A stretch of 64,000 bases of DNA from a bacterium 1xD8-48 (GCA_009917455.1 QZDS01000001.1:186001-250000), one strand, 5' to 3'; positions 54,541 through 63,302 are shown, counted from the first letter of the stretch. The notes: a model not told the origin generated them from the sequence alone. Made by a program: numbers and translations.

Positions 54541-55509
54541 TTATTTTGGCACATACACCGTTTCATTCACCACCACAGATTCCACCTTCGCAATATCCGT
54601 CAGGCGGTTAAATACAAGCACAAACTCCCCTCCGGTATGGGCGCAGGCGTAACTGGTATTGTCAATATCCGCATCGCATTGATGGACGCCCTCTATTGCG
54701 TGCTCATGGACTATATATTCGGTTCCGTCCCGGTACTTAACAGCCACATAATACACATGCCAGGGGTCACCTGCCTCATCTTCGGCTATCCCCGTAACGG
54801 CATTCATATCTATCTTCATTGCTATCGGAGATAAGCTGACCACGCCTCCTGCCTGATTTACATATTCTCTCCTTTCCGTCTTTTTCCGAATCGGTATGAA
54901 AAGCGTGTCTGTCTCTTCCGCTTCGCTATCCGTTCCTTTGTCCGAAAATCTGTATATCTCGAATGTAAGACCTTTTATCTCTTCATCTGTAAAATCCGTC
55001 ACAATATAGTCATAGCAGTACAGCTTTTCCTCCGTGGATTTGTCCAAATCTACAAAGATGCTTTCACTGCCCTCCGCAATTTGAAAGTAAAAAGGCGAGT
55101 CCTCCGAAAACCACGCCCCCTTGCTCTCGTTAGTAAGCTGGCTGTATTGAAAACAGTCTATTCCCCCTTCCTGTTCCAGCGTAAATTCCACAACGGCGGC
55201 GTCTCCGTCGCAGACGGCGGCCAGAACCGTAAGTTTGGCGTCGCCGATTTCCTTTACAGCCGGCTCGTAGGATACGGCCCCTCCGATTAATTCTTCGGCT
55301 CTGTCCAGATTATCGTCCGTATAGTTTCTCCGGGGAAATGTGACTGTGTATGTTCTGCCATTTTCTTCGTCACGCACCTCCTCCGTGTGGGCTTCTACGT
55401 TTTTCTTCCCCTCCGTTCCCCAGAGCCGGGCAAAAAATTCGCTGCCGGAAGCCGCCACTGCCAGAGCCGGCATTGCAAGGAAAAGGATAAGGACCGCCGC
55501 CGCCTTCAT
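54541..55509 (-). CDS. DUF4179-like anti-sigma protein, N-terminus lost
   Basis: A 322-residue protein that starts directly with a membrane helix (KAAAVLILFLAMPALAVAAS). The rest would be extracellular, with FFARLWG just behind the helix and an extended beta-rich domain. This layout fits DUF4179-type anti-sigma proteins, but those carry a cytoplasmic sigma-binding part of several dozen residues ahead of the helix, and it is missing. The start codon overlaps the stop of the shortened sigma gene (TAATG). The missing N-terminus and the missing C-terminal part of the sigma gene point to one deletion. Signalling is probably lost. Confidence 0.7.
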   Translation of the reverse strand: MKAAAVLILFLAMPALAVAASGSEFFARLWGTEGKKNVEAHTEEVRDEENGRTYTVTFPRRNYTDDNLDRAEELIGGAVSYEPAVKEIGDAKLTVLAAVCDGDAAVVEFTLEQEGGIDCFQYSQLTNESKGAWFSEDSPFYFQIAEGSESIFVDLDKSTEEKLYCYDYIVTDFTDEEIKGLTFEIYRFSDKGTDSEAEETDTLFIPIRKKTERREYVNQAGGVVSLSPIAMKIDMNAVTGIAEDEAGDPWHVYYVAVKYRDGTEYIVHEHAIEGVHQCDADIDNTSYACAHTGGEFVLVFNRLTDIAKVESVVVNETVYVPK

Positions 55510-55874
55510 TACTTTGGCCTTGTCCGGAACATATACGCTTCCCGGTTTTCAGAAGCGGCAAGCCTGTCCATATCCGTTTTTCCATCCAGAAAGCAGATAA
55601 TCTCCTGCTCTCTTTTCTTCCTGTTATAAATGTCAATTGCGGAATGCCGTATGACGGTGACGATATATTTTTTGCAGTCATCCGACGCGGCGTCCTCAAA
55701 ATAAACGCCCCCTTTCATTAATTTCAGGAAAGCGTCCTGCACCGCGTCCTCCGCTCTGGCGGAATCGTATAAAATACGGTATGCGGCCTGATACATCTTC
55801 TGTTCATATAGCTGATAGCAGTTTTCAATAAACGCTATCCGGGCTTTTCCATCGGGCGTTTTTTCCCTGTGCAT
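55509..55874 (-). CDS. Truncated ECF sigma factor
   Basis: A 121-residue frame. Region 2 of an ECF-type sigma-70 factor is complete: YQAAYRILYDSARAEDAVQD binds core polymerase, and KYIVTVIRHSAIDIYNRKK fits the -10-binding end. The protein stops at about residue 121, while ECF factors have about 160-190 residues. Region 4, which reads the -35 box, is absent. ATG follows GAGGTGGGAAG. The downstream anti-sigma gene has also lost its first part. It is probably a non-functional remnant, though region 2 alone could still bind polymerase. Confidence 0.75.
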   Translation of the reverse strand: MHREKTPDGKARIAFIENCYQLYEQKMYQAAYRILYDSARAEDAVQDAFLKLMKGGVYFEDAASDDCKKYIVTVIRHSAIDIYNRKKREQEIICFLDGKTDMDRLAASENREAYMFRTRPK

Positions 55875-55886
55875 CTTCCCACCTCT

Positions 55887-56651
55887 TTACTCCGTCTCCG
55901 GTATTTCAAAATACCGTTCACTCACCACAATGCGGCATTTGGAGCGCAGCTCCCCGGCATCCTTTACCGGAACATAATAACCGATTGTAAAGCTTTTCGT
56001 TTCCCCCTCATCCACCATTACATGATAATAATCCGTTTCACCCGTGCCGGCCTCCGATAAATACACCGGGTAAGAGTTATCCCAGTCGCCTAATCCCCCA
56101 TATTCTTCCGGCACAATCATAAACCGGCTTACATTAATGCTTCCGTCGTCCGGGTCCCCCTTATAGTCTATATTATGGATATCGACCTGCATGAGAAGGA
56201 ATTTACTTCTGTCCATATAACTTCTCGCATCTATTGTATACATATCATCCTCATTAACGGGAACGTCCCCGGGAGAATCGTATAAACGGAAGCTATGCAG
56301 GGTACAAATCACGTTTCCCTCCTCCCAGACTTCCCTGTCAGGACCCATTTCTATGACCAGCTCATTTTCCGAACCGGCTTCTGTACCGTCAGCGTTGTTG
56401 TCTGTATTGTTCACGCTGTTGTCGGTGCTGCCAGTTGTGCTGCCGGCTGTATTATCTCCTGCCATAGTATCCGAACTGCTTAGTATGTCTTCTCCGTCAA
56501 CAGCGTCCGTCTCATGTAAATCTTCCTGCGCTTTTTCCGCCGCGGCCATAACGGCCTCTTCCTTTTCCCTTTCCTCCCCGTTCCGGCTCCCACAGCCTCC
56601 AAGCAGGCAGATACCGCACAGCGCCAGCGCAAAAATTCTGCTGTTCTTCAT
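55887..56651 (-). CDS. Uncharacterised lipoprotein
   Basis: A 254-residue lipoprotein. The signal peptide ends in the lipobox LLGGC near residue 21. A low-complexity region rich in Ser, Thr, Asn, Asp and Gly (about residues 55-95) follows. The C-terminal domain (about 100-254) starts at ELVIEMGPDREVW, and FLLMQVDIHNIDY resembles immunoglobulin-like ligand domains of DUF4352-type lipoproteins. The ATG follows AAAAAGGAGCGG. It lies 12 nt ahead of the sigma gene and so forms one operon with it. It may have been part of the sensed envelope process. Confidence 0.75.
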   Translation of the reverse strand: MKNSRIFALALCGICLLGGCGSRNGEEREKEEAVMAAAEKAQEDLHETDAVDGEDILSSSDTMAGDNTAGSTTGSTDNSVNNTDNNADGTEAGSENELVIEMGPDREVWEEGNVICTLHSFRLYDSPGDVPVNEDDMYTIDARSYMDRSKFLLMQVDIHNIDYKGDPDDGSINVSRFMIVPEEYGGLGDWDNSYPVYLSEAGTGETDYYHVMVDEGETKSFTIGYYVPVKDAGELRSKCRIVVSERYFEIPETE

Positions 56652-56776
56652 AATAATACCGCTCCTTTTTCCTTGTTTTGTACTTACATTTTATATAACC
56701 GCCGGGAAAAGGATTTTGTGACAGGAACGGATAATTTTTAAATTTTCTTCGGTGCTATTGATAATTTAAGGAATTC

Positions 56777-56945
56777 GTGGCATACCACAAGAAAATAGCG
56801 ACGTAAGCGTCGCAAGTTTGAGGTGACTATGATGATGAAACGAGACTCTTATTTGAATATTATTCCTGCCAATTCTGAGTCTTTCGGCGAAAACGGCCGT
56901 CGTACTCAGAATTGGCGGCTTCCTCTTAAAAGGGGATATTTCTAA
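56777..56945 (+). other. Structured element with possible 38-codon ORF
   Basis: Reading right, there are small hairpins GTGG-CATA-CCAC (56777-56788) and GCGACG-TAAG-CGTCGC (56798-56813), then GAGGTGACT and an ATG at 56829. An open frame of 38 codons ends in TAA at 56943-56945, just overlapping the stop of the XRE gene on the other strand. The frame contains the 13-bp inverted repeat listed separately. A ribosome-site-like sequence, hairpins and a short ORF fit a leader peptide or small RNA. I cannot assign a function. Confidence 0.3.
56868..56916. repeat. 13-bp perfect inverted repeat
   Basis: GCCAATTCTGAGT (56868-56880) and ACTCAGAATTGGC (56904-56916) are perfect inverted copies with a 23-nt spacer that itself is rich in CG steps. 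No T tract follows on either side, so it is not a standard terminator. Confidence 0.75.
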
Positions 56946-57556
56946 TCTTTCTGTTTATTTTTCAGAATGATATAACTTGCAGCCAGGATTACAAAGAATA
57001 CCAGCGCGAAAAGTAGAGTATGAAATATTCCCAGCGGATAAGGCGCAATCCATCCCTGCCCGAAAAACAATATGGAAATAAATCCTGTAATCATAGAAAC
57101 AGGCATGAAAGCAATTAAAATTATATTGAGCCAATTTACATAAAACGGCGCTTTTTCTTCTGACAGTACTTTTGCTATAAAATATCCGACAATTCCAATA
57201 GCCTGAATAATCATTGCTCCCCAGACAGCTTCCATTGTCTGTGTTTCATACCATTCGCCAAATGCGCAAAACAGGCCAATAGCAACAAAAGCGGTTGATA
57301 CGATATAAAGTACCTGACTCGTAAACTCTTTACTTTTTTGTTCTTTGTCTGTTGCCGGTTCAATCCCCTTTAGAATATAATCCGTTGTTACCCCGAAAAA
57401 ATCACTCAGTATAATTACTTTTTCCAGGTCCGGCGTGCTTTGTTCACTTTCCCATTTGGAAACGGCCTGCCTTGAAACTCCGACTTTATCCGCAAGCTCC
57501 TCCTGTGATATTCCCTTTGCCTTTCTTAAATATTGTATTCTGTCTGCCATGTTCAT
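56942..57556 (-). CDS. XRE-type regulator with membrane domain
   Basis: A 204-residue protein. The N-terminal helix-turn-helix is typical of the XRE group: [20 protein letters not shown], then [17 protein letters not shown]. The C-terminal half has four predicted membrane helices (about residues 82-102, 110-130, 140-165 and 172-195). Such membrane-bound one-component regulators are common in Clostridia and may sense membrane stress or antimicrobial compounds. ATG at 57556 follows AGGAG. No target gene is evident; the gene converges with the structured element to its left. Confidence 0.88.
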   Translation of the reverse strand: MNMADRIQYLRKAKGISQEELADKVGVSRQAVSKWESEQSTPDLEKVIILSDFFGVTTDYILKGIEPATDKEQKSKEFTSQVLYIVSTAFVAIGLFCAFGEWYETQTMEAVWGAMIIQAIGIVGYFIAKVLSEEKAPFYVNWLNIILIAFMPVSMITGFISILFFGQGWIAPYPLGIFHTLLFALVFFVILAASYIILKNKQKD

Positions 57557-57744
57557 TTTGCCAACACTCCTTTCTTTTGTGGCATCATTGTAGCAATATT
57601 TTCAGTTGCATAGCCACCATTCAGAAATGGAAATATGTCAACCGGCAGTTGCAGCGATGAATCGTGATGTCAGAATCACATAATTGCCAGAATTAAATTT
57701 CCTGTACCGCTCCTTATAATTCCCCCTGCCTGTCCATTTGATTT

Positions 57745-58095
57745 TTAATGCCGCAAAATCTTATCCATTGCTTTCCCTTTTGCCAGTTCATCCACCAGCT
57801 TGTCCAGATACCGTATCTCCCGCATGAGCGGTTCCTCGATATTCTCCACCCTTATGCCGCAGACCACCCCTTTAATCAGCTTCCTGTTTTCGTTTGGCCG
57901 CGGGGCATTTTTGAAAAAATCCCCGTAGGCAGTCGGTTTTGTAAGCATTTCTTCAAGCGCCTCCTGACTGTATCCGGTAAGCCACCTGACAATCTCGTCA
58001 ACCTCCTGCCTTGTCCGCCCCTTTCTCCGGGCTTTGTCCGCAAGGAGATTATATACTTTTGCAAAATCCATCTGGTACACTTTATCGCTGTTCAT
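57745..58095 (-). CDS. DUF2200 family protein
   Basis: A 116-residue soluble protein matching DUF2200 over its full length: [20 protein letters not shown] at the start, [11 protein letters not shown] in the middle and [18 protein letters not shown] at the end. The function is unknown. It is the last gene of a three-gene minus-strand cluster with a DUF1801 protein and a PH-like protein. The ATG follows GAAAGGCGG. DUF2200 and DUF1801 proteins often lie near each other, but no shared pathway is established. Confidence 0.9.
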   Translation of the reverse strand: MNSDKVYQMDFAKVYNLLADKARRKGRTRQEVDEIVRWLTGYSQEALEEMLTKPTAYGDFFKNAPRPNENRKLIKGVVCGIRVENIEEPLMREIRYLDKLVDELAKGKAMDKILRH

Positions 58096-58142
58096 GCTGC
58101 CGCCTTTCTTTTAGCCAATCCTCACTTCCGCCGCGCATTCCT

Positions 58143-58553
58143 TTACGGATGATTCCCCGTGGCATTGCACCATGCGGCAATCTCCGCAATCAGCGGAAGC
58201 GGAAGCGGCTTGCTGTACAAAAACTGTATCGTTCCCTTGCTGGTCTTATAATCCTCCTGCTTTGCGCCGAAATGCGCCACGGCTTCCGGTCCCGGATACA
58301 GTCCGATATGATTCTTAAATCCGGCAAACTGGATAATATTATGGCCCTTCCAGAAAGTCGACATACTCCATGAAATCTTCTCTTCCGCCTCCGGCAGAGC
58401 CGCGCGTATGGCATTTCTCACTTCTTTGAGGTATTGCTGCGCATGTTCCGGCTGCGCCATGATATAAGCGTCAATGGATTCCGGCGCCTTACCGCAGTAA
58501 TGCCCCTGATTCTGCTTTTGAAAAGTCCGTCCGCATTTTGGACACGTCCACAT
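58143..58553 (-). CDS. DUF1801 family protein with zinc ribbon
   Basis: About 136 residues. The ATG at 58553 follows AAGGAGGAATCGG; a frame extension of 29 codons lacks a ribosome site. A zinc-ribbon-like start (WTCPKCGRTFQ and a later HYCG) precedes a DUF1801/YdhG domain: YLKEVRNAIRAALPEAEEKI, WKGHNIIQFAGFKNHIGLYP. Family members bind small molecules or iron-frataxin-like partners, and their role is unclear. It lies between the PH-like gene and the DUF2200 gene. Confidence 0.88.
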   Translation of the reverse strand: MWTCPKCGRTFQKQNQGHYCGKAPESIDAYIMAQPEHAQQYLKEVRNAIRAALPEAEEKISWSMSTFWKGHNIIQFAGFKNHIGLYPGPEAVAHFGAKQEDYKTSKGTIQFLYSKPLPLPLIAEIAAWCNATGNHP

Positions 58554-58643
58554 TTTCCGATTCCTCCTTCTTCCATTCCCTTTACCAAAACGCATACCGG
58601 GAATTATCCTGTTCCAGTCCTGTCCGCAGATTCTGCGCAAATC

Positions 58644-59201
58644 CTATTCGCCGATTCCGCTCAGCCGTTCGATAATCGCCTCCCGGTATTTCGCGTGGTT
58701 CGGCATACCGCCTCCGACGCCGCCAAGTTTTGGAAGCAGCAGTTTGAAACTGCTTCCGTTCTTCATTGTAATAAAACATTTCACAGAACCCATCCAACCC
58801 CTGGCCAGACGGCAGCTCTGAATATCTGCCAGAGGAAAGCATGTTCCGATATCCTCAAAAAATATTTCCGCCTCGACCTCCTGTATATCCATCCCGCGCA
58901 CATTCGGCTCGTCGTTAAATTCATAGAAATAACTGCCCTTTTCGCACTCTGTAATTACCATTGATGACTGCGTAATTCCAAAGTAGATATCATAAGTCGA
59001 AAATTTCGCCTTTTCCAGCGCAACGCTGCCTCCGTCCTCGTCCGGAACAAGCCCGTTTTCCGTGCGATAACACTTTCCGAAAACGCATCTCACCCTTGAT
59101 TCCTTCGCCAGAGCATGAATACCCGCCAGCAGAATTTCTCCCTCAGGTATATAGTTCCCCAAAGACTGCCGCATATTTGTTTCGTCGAAAATTTCAGACA
59201 T
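58644..59201 (-). CDS. Hypothetical protein, possibly PH-like
   Basis: A 185-residue soluble protein. The central part alternates short beta strands (EKAKFSTYDIYFGITQSSMV and CFPLADIQSCRLARGWMG), and the C-terminal helix begins at NHAKYREAIIERL. That layout resembles bacterial PH-domain proteins, which is a guess from the pattern. There is no membrane segment. ATG follows AAGAGGAGG. It is the first gene of the DUF1801-DUF2200 cluster. Confidence 0.65.
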   Translation of the reverse strand: MSEIFDETNMRQSLGNYIPEGEILLAGIHALAKESRVRCVFGKCYRTENGLVPDEDGGSVALEKAKFSTYDIYFGITQSSMVITECEKGSYFYEFNDEPNVRGMDIQEVEAEIFFEDIGTCFPLADIQSCRLARGWMGSVKCFITMKNGSSFKLLLPKLGGVGGGMPNHAKYREAIIERLSGIGE

Positions 59202-59283
59202 ACTATGTCCTCCTCTTTTTATTTCTTTAACTTGCCGCTCTTACCTTTCATCATACCACACCCATGCTCCATATACTACAAAA

Positions 59284-59463
59284 TTATGGGGCATGACCTC
59301 TGCCATGCCCCAACAATACGCCGTAAGTCATAACGGACGCATATTTTCCCCCGCGTCTTAAGCCGGTCAGTTTCCGATAAAAATTCAGCACGGATTCCCC
59401 GTCCTTTTCCTGCCGGGCCACGCTGATTCTTTTATAATCCGGGTTAACCTTCATCCAGCCCGC
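59284..59463 (-). pseudogene. GH13 oligo-1,6-glucosidase remnant
   Basis: A frame of about 60 codons reads WMKVNPDYKRISVARQEKD, then SVLNFYRKLTGLRRG, then runs into unrelated sequence and stops. This matches the part of oligo-1,6-glucosidases and related GH13 alpha-glucosidases just behind the catalytic barrel, where W-x-x-VNPNYKEIN and SVxNFYKKLIxLRK are usual. The catalytic residues are all upstream of this part and are gone. It starts 4 nt behind the stop of the binding-protein gene, so an alpha-glucosidase once followed it in the same operon. Confidence 0.75.
59288..59311 (-). terminator. Hairpin behind the binding-protein gene
   Basis: GGGGCATG (59288-59295) and CATGCCCC (59304-59311) form an 8-bp stem with an 8-nt loop. 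On the minus strand ATAATTTTG follows. It lies at the end of the GH13 remnant and may terminate the operon. Confidence 0.5.
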
Positions 59464-59467
59464 CGCG

Positions 59468-60805
59468 CTAACGCGACAGGCTTTTTACAAACTCCTCTGC
59501 CGAAATTTCATTCCGGTACAGCTTTTCAGACATCTTCATAAAATTCAGAGCCTTTTCCCCTCCCAGATAAAACTCCCAGTAAGGCATCACCGTCTGCGCC
59601 TTTGCATCCATTTCCCTGATTATTTCATAGAGCCCTCCATCCTCGCTCTTGCTGTCTCCTTTATAAACCCGGACAGGAATCCCGGCGCCGCTCTCTCTCA
59701 GATTTTCAGAAAAATAATACATAAGTTCCCAGAGAGCCGTAACTGCTTCTTCGGGGTATTTGACGGCCCCGTTTACCACAAATGCCTCGCTTACCCCGCC
59801 TACTATGCAAAGTCCGCCGGTTCCCGGAAAGGGCGCCGCGCTGATTTTTCCGTACAGCGGGCTGTTTCTCTGCAAAATATTTCCCACAATCCGGTTTTTG
59901 GTAAAATACATGGGAATCCTGCTCAAATAAAATTCTTCCTCCACGTATCCCGTGGTATTGCCTGCCGGCGCGCTGCCAAAAGCTCCCATATCCCGCAATT
60001 CGCAGAAACGGTTCACGCCTCTGATAAATTCTTCGGTGGCATTCTTTTCTCCGGCTATGATTTCCAGGCATTCTTCTGCCCCCGCTTCGCTCATGCACAA
60101 AGCCTCCAGATACATCCGGAAGCCTCTGTCCGTGTCCGCGGAGCAGGCCAGGGGGACAATACCGTTGTCGAGAAATACCCGGCATACCTCTACAAGCTCC
60201 TCCCAGCTTTCGGGAACGCTGCATCCGTATTTCCGGAACATTTCACTGTTGACAAGGAGTACCCCAACGTCTTTTGCAAAACCAAGCCCGTAAGTTCCTC
60301 CGTCAACGGTCACCTCGTCGTCCATTCCCGGCAAAATTCTCTTTATTGTCCCACTGCCCAGATAATCGTCAAGCCGCAGGATTTTCCCTGAATTTACGGC
60401 ATTTTCAAGATAAGCGTTTGTATAGCACAGATAAATGTCCGGCGTATCGTTGGAGGCAATGGCGGAAGGCAGTTTTTCCCTGTACAGCTTTGTCTCGATT
60501 CCTTCCGGCTGTATCTCCATCTCCCGATGGTTCTTATTGTATTTATCAACCGCGCCAAGAAAATCTTTTTTGTATATCTTCTCTTCGTCTGTCCAGGGAT
60601 ACCACAGGCGCAGAGTCAGAGGTTCCTCATAAGCCGCCTCTCCCGCGCCGTCCGGTTCTTTTGCAGTCAGTCTTCCCAAAAATAAAAAAGCGATTGCAGA
60701 CAGCGTCGCCAGCGCCGCCGCGTAATACAGTCCTCCAAACCGCAGGCGGGATATGAATTTCCTTATAACTCCCGGCAATATCTCCCTTTCCCATCTGCTT
60801 TTCAC
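59468..60805 (-). CDS. Membrane-anchored sugar-binding protein
   Basis: A 445-residue family-1 extracellular binding protein. Instead of a lipobox it has a single N-terminal membrane helix (about residues 26-47, YYAAALATLSAIAFLFLG), so it is anchored as a signal-anchor protein. The binding domain starts at LTLRLWYPWTDEEK. The apparent start is GTG at 60805, with AAAGG too close to be a good ribosome site, so the true start is unclear. It lies 20 nt behind the esterase gene. It is a second binding protein in an operon that already begins with one, and could serve the same permeases or act as a sensor. Confidence 0.82.
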   Translation of the reverse strand: MKSRWEREILPGVIRKFISRLRFGGLYYAAALATLSAIAFLFLGRLTAKEPDGAGEAAYEEPLTLRLWYPWTDEEKIYKKDFLGAVDKYNKNHREMEIQPEGIETKLYREKLPSAIASNDTPDIYLCYTNAYLENAVNSGKILRLDDYLGSGTIKRILPGMDDEVTVDGGTYGLGFAKDVGVLLVNSEMFRKYGCSVPESWEELVEVCRVFLDNGIVPLACSADTDRGFRMYLEALCMSEAGAEECLEIIAGEKNATEEFIRGVNRFCELRDMGAFGSAPAGNTTGYVEEEFYLSRIPMYFTKNRIVGNILQRNSPLYGKISAAPFPGTGGLCIVGGVSEAFVVNGAVKYPEEAVTALWELMYYFSENLRESGAGIPVRVYKGDSKSEDGGLYEIIREMDAKAQTVMPYWEFYLGGEKALNFMKMSEKLYRNEISAEEFVKSLSR

Positions 60806-60825
60806 CTTTCATCACCACACCATTT

Positions 60826-61485
60826 CTAACCGCTGATTTTCAGTATCTTTTTTACCCTCTCCGCAGCCGCTTCTCCCAGCGCTCTGTGTCCCTCGCCGGT
60901 CAGATGGATACAGTCTTTTACCGACACTTCCGCCACCGTCCCGGCGTCAAGCAGCGTCACCCCGGAAACGTCTGCGAAAATTTTTTCATATTCTTTCCCG
61001 AGAGCCTTGCTTTTTCTCACGGACTCCTCGTCATACATACCGTAAAATTCGGAGCCTGCAATCTCATCCCGCACAGGCGCCGGGACAATCACCAGCACCT
61101 CCGGTACCTTTCCCACCCAATAAGCCTGCGGATTTCTCACCATCTTAACCAGATTATCCATTCCCATGGCAATTTCCTTCACGGATGGGGTGAAAATATG
61201 CCTGATATCGTTTGTACCCAGCATAAAAATTACCAGGTCAAGAGGCTGATGACTCTGGATACAGCAGTTTAAAAACCGGCTCCCGTTTCTGTCCGCCGCC
61301 ACAGGGTCGTCGTACATAATGGTTCTTCCACACAGCCCTTCCTCTATTATTTTTGCCTGTCCGTCTAAAATCCTCTGCAGGACGCCTGTCCATCTCTCAT
61401 TGTCCCCATATCTGAAATTATTTCCACAGGGCTCCGGATTATGCCCCCATGTGTTGGAGTCTCCATAACATAAAATACGCTTCAT
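60826..61485 (-). CDS. SGNH/GDSL-family hydrolase
   Basis: A 219-residue esterase of the SGNH fold. The nucleophile Ser10 is in LCYGDSNTW, the oxyanion Gly and Asn are in GLCGRT and MLGTNDIRH, and the Asp-His pair is in DCIHLTGEGH. It resembles arylesterases and carbohydrate deacetylases. There is no signal peptide, so it would remove acyl groups from imported sugars. ATG follows AGGGAAAAG. It lies 7 nt behind the MalG-type permease gene, inside the third ABC sugar operon. Confidence 0.92.
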   Translation of the reverse strand: MKRILCYGDSNTWGHNPEPCGNNFRYGDNERWTGVLQRILDGQAKIIEEGLCGRTIMYDDPVAADRNGSRFLNCCIQSHQPLDLVIFMLGTNDIRHIFTPSVKEIAMGMDNLVKMVRNPQAYWVGKVPEVLVIVPAPVRDEIAGSEFYGMYDEESVRKSKALGKEYEKIFADVSGVTLLDAGTVAEVSVKDCIHLTGEGHRALGEAAAERVKKILKISG

Positions 61486-61492
61486 CTTTTCC

Positions 61493-62335
61493 CTATCCTT
61501 TCACAGCTCCTAACGTCATTCCTTCTATAAATTTATCACTTGCAAAAATAAATGCAATCAAAAGTGGAATAAAGCTAATCATGGAAGCCGCCATAATCGT
61601 TCCCGTCAGGGTTCCGTTCAAATCCTTCATGGACGCAATTCCCAGGGGAAGCGTCTTCATCATGGTCTCGTTTACGGTAATGAGCGGCCAGGTAAGGCTT
61701 CCCCATTGATTGGTAAAGTTAAAAATAGCGAGAAGGCTTAACTGAGGCACCGTGATTGGCATTACAATCTTAAAAAACTTCCCGTATTCGCCGCACCCGT
61801 CTATTGTTGCCGCTTCCAAAAGGGAATCCGGGATATCCTTCATAAACTGGGTCATCATATAGACCCCGAAGGCATTGGCCACGCCCGGAAATATCAAAGA
61901 CTTGTAAGTGTTTACCCACCCCAGCTTCGACACAATCAAAAACAGGGGAATCAGGGTCGTCACGCTCGGAATAATCTGGGTTGCAATCACAATATTAAGC
62001 AAAACGCTTCTTCCCGGAAATTTCCTTTTTGCAAAAGCGTATCCCGCCATGGCTGCGACTAAAATTACAAGAATTGTGTTGGCGCCGGACACAAAAAGAC
62101 TGTTTGCCATCCACCGCATGTAAGCTCCGCCCTGCATGGTAAGGACTTCTACGTAGTTATTCACCGAGCCGCCCTTCGGCCAGAATTTCGGCGGGTAGCT
62201 GATAATTGCGTTGGTTTCCAGAAGAGAGGACACGATAAGCTGCCAGAAAGGAAACAATATAATCAGCGCAAGTAAAAGAAGCGTTATGGTTTTCAGAGAC
62301 GAAAAGATTCCTCTTTTTATCACGTATTTATTCAT
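61493..62335 (-). CDS. Sugar ABC transporter permease, MalG type
   Basis: A 280-residue CUT1 permease with six predicted helices. The EAA loop reads SLLEAATIDGCGEYGKF, and the end is IEGMTLGAVKG. Its ATG overlaps the stop of the MalF-type gene by 4 bp, behind GGAGGGCCGGGGC. It is part of the third importer in the window. Confidence 0.94.
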   Translation of the reverse strand: MNKYVIKRGIFSSLKTITLLLLALIILFPFWQLIVSSLLETNAIISYPPKFWPKGGSVNNYVEVLTMQGGAYMRWMANSLFVSGANTILVILVAAMAGYAFAKRKFPGRSVLLNIVIATQIIPSVTTLIPLFLIVSKLGWVNTYKSLIFPGVANAFGVYMMTQFMKDIPDSLLEAATIDGCGEYGKFFKIVMPITVPQLSLLAIFNFTNQWGSLTWPLITVNETMMKTLPLGIASMKDLNGTLTGTIMAASMISFIPLLIAFIFASDKFIEGMTLGAVKG

Positions 62336-63225
62336 GCCCCGGCCCTCCTTTTCCCGGTCTTTCTTTCACGCAGGAGAAGATTCTCCAGACCGTAAATCAG
62401 CAAAATCACAAGCAGGAACACCAAAGAAGCCGCCGCCCCGAATCCTACCCGGTAATATTTGAAGCTGTACTGATAAATTTCGTAAATAACCGTCTGGGTC
62501 GCGCCAAGAGGCCCTCCGTTTGTCAACATATAAACAGACTCGAAAATCTGGAACTGCCAGATGGTGTTCATAGTCACGCACAAAATAATGGCGTTCCTGA
62601 TAAGCGGCAGAATCACATGCACCGTTTCCTGAACCGCGTTTGCCCCGTCTATTCTGGCCGATTCCAGACAGTCCGCCGGAAGGGAACGCATGGCCGACAT
62701 ATACACGAAGATAAAGAAAGTACCGCCCTTCCACAGCTCCAGAATCATCACCGCTATTTTCGCGCTGAACTTTCCGTTCAGCCAACTGACCGGCTGAAGT
62801 CCGAAAAACTGAAATAACAGATTTAAAGGGCCGTTGTTGGATATGATATAGGAAATCAGAACGCTTGCGACCACCATGGAAATCAGCATGGGAAGAAAGA
62901 AAATGATTTCACAGGCATGGCTGAACCTGGTCTTTTTCCTGATAAGCAAGGCAAAAAAGATTCCCAAAAACTGGCTTACCGGAACCTCAATCAGCATATA
63001 AACAAACGTATTTTTAAATGCGTTTTGAAAATCCGGCGTAGTAAAAACGTCCTTAAAGTTTTTCATCCCCACCCAGTCAAATTTTGCCTGCAGGAAGTTT
63101 CCGTCGTGTACGCTTAAATAAAAAACATAGCCAATGGGAATCAGCGTAAAAACAATGAAAAACACGGCAAAGGGCAGTAAGAAGCTGTAGGATACCGCAT
63201 AATCCCTGATTTTTCTTTTATCCAT
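62332..63225 (-). CDS. Sugar ABC transporter permease, MalF type
   Basis: A 297-residue CUT1 permease. The first helix starts at YSFLLPFAVFFIVFTLIPIG, the EAA-type loop reads DCLESARIDGANAV, and LTNGGPLGATQTVIYEIYQY is the conserved late loop. In the EAA motif the second Ala position is Ser, a mild change. The gene follows the binding-protein gene after a 77-nt gap that holds a strong hairpin. ATG follows GAAAGAAAGG. Confidence 0.94.
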   Translation of the reverse strand: MDKRKIRDYAVSYSFLLPFAVFFIVFTLIPIGYVFYLSVHDGNFLQAKFDWVGMKNFKDVFTTPDFQNAFKNTFVYMLIEVPVSQFLGIFFALLIRKKTRFSHACEIIFFLPMLISMVVASVLISYIISNNGPLNLLFQFFGLQPVSWLNGKFSAKIAVMILELWKGGTFFIFVYMSAMRSLPADCLESARIDGANAVQETVHVILPLIRNAIILCVTMNTIWQFQIFESVYMLTNGGPLGATQTVIYEIYQYSFKYYRVGFGAAASLVFLLVILLIYGLENLLLRERKTGKRRAGA

Positions 63226-63246
63226 AAATTCACCTTTCTTTCAGAA

Positions 63247-63291
63247 AAGAGGTTTTTGCAGGAAGCTAAACTCTCTTTGCAAAAACCTCTT
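63247..63291 (-). terminator. Attenuator hairpin between SBP and permease
   Basis: A perfect 14-bp stem (63247-63260 and 63278-63291) with a 17-nt loop lies 12 nt behind the SBP stop. The minus-strand 3' side is CCTCTTTTCTG. It should reduce permease expression relative to the binding protein. Confidence 0.8.
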
Positions 63292-63302
63292 GTACTATGA
63301 TA

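Noticed and set aside
55509..55513. TAATG overlap read as proof of an intact sigma/anti-sigma pair
   Set aside because: The overlap alone does not restore the missing region 4 or the missing cytoplasmic part of the partner.
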